From Alphaproteobacteria bacterium (GTDB taxonomy: Bacteria; Pseudomonadota; Alphaproteobacteria; JAPYRI01): a stretch of DNA of 48,877 nt. The notes beneath the pieces were generated by a model. It searched no databases and had not been told where the DNA came from. It saw nothing but the letters and a program-made list of their open reading frames with translations. Positions 24,728 through 31,962 of the stretch are shown here, in pieces. The translations under genes were made by a program, and so were the position numbers. The stretch spans positions 1 through 48,877 of the forward strand of contig JAPYRI010000011.1 of assembly GCA_029941135.1 (NCBI GenBank). Reading direction: 5' to 3'. The first letter of the stretch is position 1, and every line of letters starts with the position of its first letter.

Positions 24728-26362
24728 ATGCCGAAAATGATGGTCTTCGACAAAGAGGCGCGCGCCGCATTGAGTCGGGGGGTCAATCTGTTGACCCGGG
24801 CGGTCCAGTCGACACTTGGCCCCACGGGCGGCAATGCCATCATCGATGTTCCTATCGGTACCCCGATCATTTCGCGGGATGGGGTCAGCATCGCGGCTGA
24901 GATCGAACTTGAAGACCGTTTCGAAAACATGGGGGCGCAAGTTGTTCGCGAGGTCTCCAAGCGCACTAACGAGGTTGCGGGGGACGGGACGACCACTGCA
25001 ACCGTGCTCGCTAATGCCTTAATACAGGAAGGATTTAAGTCGCTAAATGGCGACGTATCGGCCATTGACCTTGTCGACGGCATGAATGCAACAGTCGTAA
25101 AAGTTGTTGAAACTCTCAAACAATCAGCAACGCCGATCGCGCACATCGAAGGCGCGGCGGCGGCGGTCGCCATTATTGCGGCCAACGATGAGACCACCGG
25201 GCTGCTGGTCGCCGAAGCCTTGGAGAAAGTGGGTCCAACCGGCATTGTGACGGTGGATACCGGGCTCACTGTTGACACCACCTTGGATGTGGTCGAGGGA
25301 GCGTCCTACGAACGTGGCTATGTATCCCACCACATGGTCAATGACGTCGAATCCATGCAAACCCATTTGGAAGATCCGCTGCTTCTGCTAACCGACATTG
25401 GCTTGAGCACCGCCGACGAAGTCCAAGGCCTACGGGCATTGATGGCTGAGGCCGGGAAACCCCTCCTGGTGATCGCCGAAGAATATTCGGCGGAAGCCGT
25501 TGCCGCTTTACTTGAGGACAATGCGGGACCTGCCATTGTCGCCGTCCATCCGCCTGAATACGGCAAATGGCGGCAAGCCATGATGGAGGACATCGCCATC
25601 ATGACCGGGGGGCGGGTATTTGTGAAAGATCTGGGCGGTCACTTTAGGGATGCCACCCTCGCCGATTTGGGATCGGCCAAGCGGATCAAGGTGTCCGCCG
25701 ATTCAACCGTTGTTTCGGGCGGCGGTGGGGAGGCAGATCGGATAAAGAGCCGGGTTGCGCAAATTCGCCGCCAATTGGCATTGAACGAAGTGCCCATCGA
25801 AGAAGACAAGCTCAAAGAACGGTTGGCGAAAATGTCCGGGGGGATCGCCGTCATCCACGCGGGTGGCGCGACCCCGGTCGAGCAAAAACGCCGCGTGCAA
25901 TTGATCGAAGACGCGTTGAACGCGACGCGCGCGGCCCTGGAAGAGGGTGTCGTGCCAGGCGGGGGTACGGCACTTGTGCGCGCGCTGCCGGCTGTCGACC
26001 AGGTCATTGCCGATTTGTCCGGTGGGGTTAAGGAAGGCGGTGAAGTCGTGCGCCGCGCGCTCACCTATCCGCTTGCCTGCATCGCTAAAAACAGTGGCAT
26101 TGATCCCGCAAATGTGGTTGAAAAAGTAATCGCGGCGGCGCCGGGAGTTGGCTACAACGCGCGGACGGGAGAGCTGGTCGATATGATTGACGCGGGCGTC
26201 ATTGACCCGGTTAAAGTGACATATACTGCTCTCCTCAATGCCGTTTCCGTGGCCGCCTTGATTTTAAACGCGCAAACCTTGATCGCCGATGTTTCCGAGG
26301 ACGAAGACCCGACCGCCGGACGAGCCCGGGGCGGCGGGGCGGAAAAATATGGGATGAATTAG
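24728..26362 (+). CDS. GroEL-type chaperonin dedicated to the monooxygenase (MimG-like)
   Basis: A 544-residue group I chaperonin paralogue. Nucleotide-site residues are intact: RDGVSIA with D51 (D52 of E. coli GroEL), GDGTTT with D86 (D87), and the EEGVVPGGG loop. It is clearly divergent: the usual flexible Gly-Gly-Met tail is absent (it ends RGGGAEKYGMN), and no groES gene is adjacent, so it is not the housekeeping GroEL. In mycobacterial mim operons a GroEL-like protein, MimG, is needed to fold the hydroxylase large subunit, and the position here directly after the coupling protein supports the same task. The ribosome site GGGAGATG precedes the ATG. Conserved ATP residues suggest an active folding machine; co-chaperonin unknown. 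Confidence 0.92.
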   Translation: MPKMMVFDKEARAALSRGVNLLTRAVQSTLGPTGGNAIIDVPIGTPIISRDGVSIAAEIELEDRFENMGAQVVREVSKRTNEVAGDGTTTATVLANALIQEGFKSLNGDVSAIDLVDGMNATVVKVVETLKQSATPIAHIEGAAAAVAIIAANDETTGLLVAEALEKVGPTGIVTVDTGLTVDTTLDVVEGASYERGYVSHHMVNDVESMQTHLEDPLLLLTDIGLSTADEVQGLRALMAEAGKPLLVIAEEYSAEAVAALLEDNAGPAIVAVHPPEYGKWRQAMMEDIAIMTGGRVFVKDLGGHFRDATLADLGSAKRIKVSADSTVVSGGGGEADRIKSRVAQIRRQLALNEVPIEEDKLKERLAKMSGGIAVIHAGGATPVEQKRRVQLIEDALNATRAALEEGVVPGGGTALVRALPAVDQVIADLSGGVKEGGEVVRRALTYPLACIAKNSGIDPANVVEKVIAAAPGVGYNARTGELVDMIDAGVIDPVKVTYTALLNAVSVAALILNAQTLIADVSEDEDPTAGRARGGGAEKYGMN

Positions 26363-26385
26363 TCCCGATTAAGTGAACGGAACCT

Positions 26386-27420
26386 ATGATCAGTTGGCTT
26401 AAATCTTCCCTTTCGCGGCGTGCCTTGTTAGGCACTGTACTGGCTGCCGGGCCGGGATCGATGGCTTTTGCCAAAACCGACTACGACGGCGAGATGTCCA
26501 CGTCGGGCGAAGTTAATAACGCGTGCAACGGGTTCGATCCCTACGACATGCTGACCGATTGGGACACCGGCTCGGTGAGCCGCCGGTCGGATGGCAAAAC
26601 CGTGCGTGATTTCGTTATCACCGCCGAGGATCGGGAGATCGAAATTGCCCCCAATCTGATGTTTCCCGCGTGGACATACAATGGCCGCGTGCCCGGTCCG
26701 ACCCTGCGCGTGACGGAGGGCGATATTGTGCGCATTCAATTTGAAAACCGCGGGTCGCACGATCACAACCTGCACTTTCACGGTATTCATTCATCCCAGA
26801 TGGATGGACTGCCGGGGGCCGGTGAAGTCTTGCCGGGCGAGAGCTTTCTCTATGAGTTTGAAGCCCTGCCCTTTGGCTGCCATTTGTATCACTGCCATGC
26901 CAATCCGCTCCGCCGCCATATTCATAAAGGCTTGTACGGGGCGTTTATCATTGACCCGGATCCGGCGCGGCACCCCGAACAGCGGGACGAAGCCCGGGCG
27001 CGCCTGCTCGGCACCGACACCAACGCCGAGTGGCAGGAATTGCTGATGGTGATGAACGGCTTTGATGTCAATTTCGATGAGGAAAACGAAGTTTATGCAG
27101 TGAATTCAATCGCGCACGCGTTTGCCAAGCGCCCGATTAAAATCGACCGGCAGCGCCCGGTGCGCATTTACCTGATTAATGTGACCGAGTTTGACCCCAT
27201 CAATTCGTTTCACCTGCATGCCAATTTTTTCCAATATTATGACCACGGCACGACCCTCAAACCGACGTCAACAACCATCGATACGGTCATGCAATGCCAG
27301 GGTCAACGCGGTATTCTCGAGTTCACTTTCAAAGATCATGAACCCGGTATGTACATGTTCCATGCCCATCAGACAGAATTTGCCGAGCTTGGCTGGACCG
27401 GCTTTTTCGAGGTGTCGTAA
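26386..27420 (+). CDS. Two-domain multicopper oxidase, exported
   Basis: A 344-residue cupredoxin protein with an N-terminal signal that looks Tat-like (SRRALLG, then a hydrophobic stretch to SMAFAK). Domain 1 carries HxH (H130, H132) and HCH (H169-C170-H171), with H178 and L183 completing a type-1 copper site; the axial position appears to be Leu, which favours a high potential. Domain 2 carries FHLHANFF and MFHAHQTEF, supplying histidines for a trinuclear site across subunits, and has no second type-1 Cys. This is the layout of small two-domain laccase-like oxidases. It starts 23 bp after the chaperonin gene and its stop touches the ZIP permease frame. Ferroxidase, cuprous oxidase or laccase activity are all possible. 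Confidence 0.85.
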   Translation: MISWLKSSLSRRALLGTVLAAGPGSMAFAKTDYDGEMSTSGEVNNACNGFDPYDMLTDWDTGSVSRRSDGKTVRDFVITAEDREIEIAPNLMFPAWTYNGRVPGPTLRVTEGDIVRIQFENRGSHDHNLHFHGIHSSQMDGLPGAGEVLPGESFLYEFEALPFGCHLYHCHANPLRRHIHKGLYGAFIIDPDPARHPEQRDEARARLLGTDTNAEWQELLMVMNGFDVNFDEENEVYAVNSIAHAFAKRPIKIDRQRPVRIYLINVTEFDPINSFHLHANFFQYYDHGTTLKPTSTTIDTVMQCQGQRGILEFTFKDHEPGMYMFHAHQTEFAELGWTGFFEVS

Positions 27421-28577
27421 TTCGCAAAATTTGGCCATACGGGCTTCTACCGGTCGCCGCCGCGGCGCTGTTCATCGGTGTCTTTTCGCTGATTGATCCG
27501 GTGTTCAACCTCGGGGTCAGTCCGCCACCGGCCGAAAATCTGACCATCGAACGGCTGCAAGTCACCGACCATGGTTTCATTGCCGACATTCGTGCCGATA
27601 GCACGGAGCCTATGTTGATCGCCCAGGTAACCGTGGACGGCGCTTATTGGGTGTTTACCCAAGCGCCGCCAGGCCCATTGGCGCGCATGGAGACCACCAC
27701 CATCACTGTTGATTTTCCCTGGGTCGCCGGTGAAGTTCATCACTTGCAACTGGTTACCAGTGTCGGCTCGACTTTCGATCACACCATCGATGTGGCGTTG
27801 CTCACCCCGCATTTTACCGGTGCGCTGCTTGCCGAATATGCTCTGATTGGGGTTCTTGTTGGCCTGGTGCCGATCGCCTTGGGAATGCTGTTTTTCCCCG
27901 CCATCCGCGCGCTACCGTCACAAGGTCTTGAGTTTATTCTCGCGGTGACCATTGGGCTCCTCGGGTATTTGTTCATCAACATGATTTTGGAAGGCCTCGA
28001 GTTCGCCGAAGATGCCAGCCAAATGTTTGGTGGCGCGACACTGGTGTTCATCCCCATGACGTTGACCGCGCTAGCCTTGACGGCGGTCGGCCGCCGCTCG
28101 CATCAGCCGCGGGGCGGACTTCAGGTCGCGCTTTTCACCGCCCTCGGCATCGGCATGCATAATTTTGGCGAAGGATTGACGATTGGCGCGGCGTTCGCCG
28201 TCAACAAGGTCTCCTTGGGCGCCTTCCTGATCGTCGGCTTTGCCCTCCACAACACCACCGAAGGGGTTGGCGTGGTCGCGCCTTTGGTCAAAGAAAAGGT
28301 GGAACTTCCGCTCTTCGTCGGTCTGGCTTTGCTGGCTGGGTTACCGGTTGTGCCGGGAATATGGATTGGCGCCTTGGCGTTTTCCCCTCACTGGGCAGCT
28401 GTATTTTTCGGCGTAGGCGCGGGCGCTGTGGTGCAGGTGATTGTTGAAATACATCGGTTTTTGAAGTCGCGTCGGGGCGAAGGGGAGCACAGTGCAGACA
28501 TAAGTGGGACATCTGTGGCAGGGTACTGCACTGGAGCCGCCATCATGTTTGGCACCGCCTTATTGATAGCCATTTGA
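27420..28577 (+). CDS. ZIP-family metal permease with N-terminal periplasmic domain, probable ATT start
   Basis: About 385 residues if translation starts at the ATT at 27420, which overlaps the previous stop (TAATT) and has GAGGTG six bases upstream. The first usual start, GTG at 27501, would cut away a clear membrane anchor (IRKIWPYG then LLPVAAAALFIGVF). After that anchor come about 90 residues of beta-rich periplasmic domain, then some eight helices. Two ZIP metal motifs, GMHNFGEG and ALHNTTEG, supply His and Glu ligands. ZIP proteins import Zn2+, Fe2+ or Mn2+. Pairing with a multicopper oxidase inside a diiron monooxygenase operon suggests iron or copper handling; this is inference. An ordinary start codon lost by mutation or sequencing error is the alternative. 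Confidence 0.78.
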   Translation: MRKIWPYGLLPVAAAALFIGVFSLIDPVFNLGVSPPPAENLTIERLQVTDHGFIADIRADSTEPMLIAQVTVDGAYWVFTQAPPGPLARMETTTITVDFPWVAGEVHHLQLVTSVGSTFDHTIDVALLTPHFTGALLAEYALIGVLVGLVPIALGMLFFPAIRALPSQGLEFILAVTIGLLGYLFINMILEGLEFAEDASQMFGGATLVFIPMTLTALALTAVGRRSHQPRGGLQVALFTALGIGMHNFGEGLTIGAAFAVNKVSLGAFLIVGFALHNTTEGVGVVAPLVKEKVELPLFVGLALLAGLPVVPGIWIGALAFSPHWAAVFFGVGAGAVVQVIVEIHRFLKSRRGEGEHSADISGTSVAGYCTGAAIMFGTALLIAI

Positions 28578-28587
28578 TTGCGGGCCA

Positions 28588-28602
28588 GCCTTTGTTAAAG
28601 GC
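28588..28602 (+). other. Small hairpin before the Tat-exported subunit gene
   Basis: GCCTTT-GTT-AAAGGC, a perfect 6-bp stem with a 3-base loop, in the 44-bp gap after the ZIP gene and just before the ribosome site GAGGGAG. No T-run follows. Confidence 0.4.
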
Positions 28603-28621
28603 CTAGTCGAGGGAGACAAAA

Positions 28622-29146
28622 ATGAGCAAATCGGGTTTTAACCGCCGCCAGTTTTTGGAAACCAGTGGACGAACCGTCGTCGGCGGTGTCGCAACAACGT
28701 CTGTCGCCGCCATGATCGCGCCTGGTGGCGCCTGGGCAGCCGGCTTGACCACGCTCGACGAGCCCACCGCAGATGTGTTGCTGCGCGTTTGCCGGGTCAT
28801 GTTTCCCCACGACAAACTGGGGGATGATCCTTACCGGACCTGTGTCGGCGGGTTAGATATGAAAGCCGCCAAGGACGACGCGCTGGCAAAACAAATGAAA
28901 GACGGCGCCGCCGCATTGGATAACGGCGGAAGAAAATTTCTCAAGAAAGATGAAGCAGCGCAGGTAAAAGCCCTCACCGCCATCGAAGACACGCCATTTT
29001 TCAAAACCATTCACGGCCACGTGATTGTCGCTCTCTACAACAATCCCAAGGTTTGGGGTCACTTTGGCTATGAAGGGCCATCCTTCCCACTCGGCGGATA
29101 TCTGGAACGCGGTTTTGACGACATCGACTGGTTACCCGAAGTTTAA
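28622..29146 (+). CDS. Tat-exported small subunit, gluconate 2-dehydrogenase subunit 3-like
   Basis: A 174-residue protein with a textbook twin-arginine signal (NRRQFLE, hydrophobic VGGVATTSVAAMIAPGG, cleavage after AWA). The mature part, about 130 residues, resembles the small subunit of membrane-associated GMC dehydrogenases: PTADVLLRVCRVMFPHD and the C-terminal YNNPKVWGHFGYEGPS. In that family the small subunit carries the Tat signal and takes the flavoprotein, which lacks its own signal, across the membrane. The GMC gene follows 26 bp later and indeed lacks a signal. Probable role: export and assembly of a periplasmic alcohol or sugar dehydrogenase. No cytochrome c subunit gene is adjacent, so the electron acceptor is unknown. 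Confidence 0.8.
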   Translation: MSKSGFNRRQFLETSGRTVVGGVATTSVAAMIAPGGAWAAGLTTLDEPTADVLLRVCRVMFPHDKLGDDPYRTCVGGLDMKAAKDDALAKQMKDGAAALDNGGRKFLKKDEAAQVKALTAIEDTPFFKTIHGHVIVALYNNPKVWGHFGYEGPSFPLGGYLERGFDDIDWLPEV

Positions 29147-29172
29147 TCACCGAAGCGGGGGAAGGAATAAGA

Positions 29173-30744
29173 ATGACCAAATTTAATCTGAACGACGACA
29201 ATGTGGTGGTTGTCATCGGCTCCGGCGCGGGCGGCGGGACACTGGCGAACGAGTTGGCCCAAAAGGGCGTCAAAGTGGTGTGCCTGGAGGCCGGCGCGCG
29301 TCTGGATTACACCGAAGATTTCTCCAACGACGAATACGGCATGTTCGGCAAAATCTCCTGGCTCGACAAACGCACAACGTCGGGCGATTGGCAGGTGGCC
29401 AAGGATTTTCCCGGCCTGCCCGCATGGATATGCAAGACCGTTGGCGGCACCACGGTCCATTGGGCCGGCGCAAGCTTGCGCTTGCAAGAGCATGAATTGC
29501 GGGCGCTGTCCCATTATGGCGCGATCGACGGCGCCAACCTTCTCGATTGGCCGATTACATTATCGGATCTGGAGCCCTACTACGCCAAGGCCGAAGACAA
29601 GTTGGGTGTGACCCGCACCAATGGTATTCCCGGGCTGCCCGGATGCAATAACTACAAAGTAATGGAAGCGGGGGCCAAAAAACTCGGCTACCAAAACGTC
29701 CACTCCGGCCGCATGGCGATCAATTCCGAGCCCCGCGACGGGCGCACGTCGTGCCGCCAATTGGGCTTTTGCTTTCAAGGCTGCCGCATGGGCGCCAAAT
29801 GGTCGACCCTCTACACCGAGATCCCCGCCGCCGAAGAAACTGGCAATTTTGAAATTCGGCCGCTATCCCACGTGCTCAAGATTGAGCACAACGACGCGGG
29901 TAAAGTGACCGGGGTAATCTACGCCGACAAAGACGGCAATCACCAACGTCAAAGCGCGCGCGTGGTCTGCGTCGCCGGCAACTCCATTGAAAGTCCGCGC
30001 CTGTTGCTGAACTCGGCCTCAAACCGGTTCCCGGACGGCCTCGCCAATACCTCCGGCCAGGTGGGCCGCAACTACATGCGTCACATGACGGCGTCCGTTT
30101 ACAGCGTTTTCGACAATCCGGTGAACATGTATCGCGGCACTACCATGGCCGGCATTGTGTCCGACGAATCCCGTCACGACCCGAGCCGTGGGTTCTCAGG
30201 CGGATATGAGATCGAAACCATCGCTATGGGGGTTCCGTTCTTGGCGGCCTTCCTGCTGCCCGGGACTTGGGGCCGGGATTTCACGTCGGTGATGGACGCC
30301 TACGATCACATTGCCGGTATGTGGATTGTCGGCGAGGACATGCCCCAGGAGAGCAACGCAGTTACCTTACACGCGGCGGAGAAAGATCAGTACGGTCAGC
30401 CGGTCCCGAACGTGCACTATGATGATCATCAGAATGATCTGGCCATGCGCCGCCACGGCCTCGACGCGGGCGCGCGCATCCACGAAGCGGTGGGGGCCAA
30501 CAAGGTCATCGAAACCCCACCCTATCCATCGACCCACAATCTAGGCACCAATCGGATGAGCGCCAACGCCATGGATGGGGTGGTCAACAAATGGGGGCAA
30601 ACCCACGACATTAATAATCTGTTCGTCTCCGACGGCAGCCAGTTTACCACCAGCGCCAGCGAAAACCCGACCCTGACGATTGTGACTTTGGCCATCCGCC
30701 AGGCCGACTATATCGCCGAGCAATTGGGCAAGGGCAACATCTAG
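29173..30744 (+). CDS. GMC-family FAD oxidoreductase (alcohol/sugar dehydrogenase large subunit)
   Basis: A 523-residue flavoprotein. The FAD dinucleotide fold is at residues 10-40 (VVVVIGSGAGGG then LEAGARLD). The GMC marker GGTTVHWAGAS follows, and the C-terminal catalytic region has YPSTHNLGTNRMS with the likely catalytic His and the closing FAD motif FVSDGSQFTTSASENPTLT. It lacks a signal and is preceded by a Tat-exported small subunit, so it is probably carried to the periplasm. Its position at the end of the diiron monooxygenase operon suggests that it oxidises the alcohol made by that enzyme, for example 2-propanol to acetone; this is inference. Other GMC members of this two-subunit type oxidise gluconate, sorbitol or fructose. 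Confidence 0.88.
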   Translation: MTKFNLNDDNVVVVIGSGAGGGTLANELAQKGVKVVCLEAGARLDYTEDFSNDEYGMFGKISWLDKRTTSGDWQVAKDFPGLPAWICKTVGGTTVHWAGASLRLQEHELRALSHYGAIDGANLLDWPITLSDLEPYYAKAEDKLGVTRTNGIPGLPGCNNYKVMEAGAKKLGYQNVHSGRMAINSEPRDGRTSCRQLGFCFQGCRMGAKWSTLYTEIPAAEETGNFEIRPLSHVLKIEHNDAGKVTGVIYADKDGNHQRQSARVVCVAGNSIESPRLLLNSASNRFPDGLANTSGQVGRNYMRHMTASVYSVFDNPVNMYRGTTMAGIVSDESRHDPSRGFSGGYEIETIAMGVPFLAAFLLPGTWGRDFTSVMDAYDHIAGMWIVGEDMPQESNAVTLHAAEKDQYGQPVPNVHYDDHQNDLAMRRHGLDAGARIHEAVGANKVIETPPYPSTHNLGTNRMSANAMDGVVNKWGQTHDINNLFVSDGSQFTTSASENPTLTIVTLAIRQADYIAEQLGKGNI

Positions 30745-30993
30745 TCAAATCAAGAGCAGGGGCCAAAGAAGAGGGCCGGTTAGGTTTTCCTCCGACCAGC
30801 CCGCGCTACGACTTTCAGCGAATACGAACTATACCTTCGAAGCTATTTCCGGGCCCGAATGTTTGCGCATCACCGCCGCCCTGTTGCACATGTCGATCTT
30901 TTTTGATCCGCAGTGTTGCTCCCGGCCGAATTGCTCCCAGACCGAATTAATCACCGTCATATTTGGTGGGTGACTTAAAGGAGGTGTAGGACA

Positions 30994-31812
30994 ATGCGGT
31001 GTATCGGTATTTGCATTATTGTGACCCTGCTGAGCCTTAGCCAAATCGATCCGGTAACGGCGCAGAGGTCAGGGTTGGCGTTCAAGGTGTAGGGCACTCC
31101 CAACTATGCGGGGCTCGCGCTGGGGTTCGTTCCCGACTATTTTGGCTCCAATGACTACACAATGGGGGTCGCCCCTTACGGTCGGTTGCGTTTATGGAAT
31201 AGTCATCGCTACATTCGCCTCAATGCCAATGACCTCTCGGTCAATTTGCTCGACCAACGCACATGGCAATTGGGGCCACTTCTGTCCTACCGGATGGGCC
31301 GCAACGACGTGGACGACGATGTCGTTGAGCGCATGCGCAAGATTGATAATAGTGTTGAAGCCGGCCTGACCGGCAGCTGGTCCTGGATTGATCCCCGTTA
31401 CGCTCAGCATCGCTTCAATTTGTCGGTCGACTTTTTGCACGACGTTTCGTCGGAGCACGAAGGTTTTGTGGTTAACACCATGGCCAGGTACTGGCGGCCG
31501 GTTTCCCGGCGGCTGGTTTATTCACTTGGGCTGGGCACCACCTTCGCAAGCGACAATTTAAATTCAACTTTTTTCGGGGTGAATGCGACGGATTCGGCGG
31601 CGAGCCGTTTGCCGGGCTTCACCGCCGAAGGTGGGATCAGGGATATTCGGGTGCCACCCGCCGTTGTGTGGTCCATGAGCAAGACATTGCACTTTGCGGC
31701 GGGGCTGGTTTACGGCCGTCTGCTCGGTGACGCCGCCGACAGCCCGGTTGTCGATATGCGCGGTTCTAAAAATCGATTTGTCACGGGCGAGGGTCTTGTC
31801 CGCACCTGGTGA
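30994..31812 (+). pseudogene. MipA/OmpV-family outer-membrane protein interrupted by an in-frame TAG
   Basis: With an almost perfect ribosome site (AAAGGAGGTG) and ATG at 30994, the frame encodes a signal peptide (MRCIGICIIVTLLSLSQ ... VTAQ), then stops at TAG 31090-31092 (codon 33). It continues in the same frame with no further stop to 31812. The downstream part is a complete MipA/OmpV beta-barrel: GLALGFVPDYFGSNDY, LGPLLSYRMGR, NSVEAGL, FFGVNATDSAASRLPGF and GRLLGDAADSP, ending in an aromatic residue (W) as outer-membrane barrels do. Only this one codon breaks the gene, so it is a very recent pseudogene, a read-through case, or a sequencing error. The 249 bases between the GMC gene and this ATG hold nothing else I can identify. 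Confidence 0.82.
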
Positions 31813-31906
31813 TCCTCGCCTTGGACACGTGCCCTGAACACTCTCCTTGGACATGCGCCACAGTGGCCATAGAAACTCTTCCTCCCCTAAATCCATCATT
31901 TGCCGG

Positions 31907-31954
31907 TTGCCTTTTTTGAGTCATTCACATATATTACGTGAATATTCATGTAAT
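31907..31954 (+). promoter_or_regulatory. iacH promoter with overlapping three-half-site operator
   Basis: TTGCCT (31907-31912), a 17-base spacer and TATATT (31930-31935) make a good sigma-70-like promoter (4/6 and 5/6 matches), 28 bases before the iacH ATG. Three related half-sites overlap the -10 and start region: TTCACATA (31924-31931), TACGTGAA (31935-31942, inverted) and TTCATGTA (31945-31952). The last two form a 22-bp palindrome (31933-31954) with 20 of 22 symmetric positions. The location suits repression, most simply by the MarR-type protein encoded at the end of this gene set (IacR). Confidence 0.65.
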
Positions 31955-31962
31955 GGTAATGG

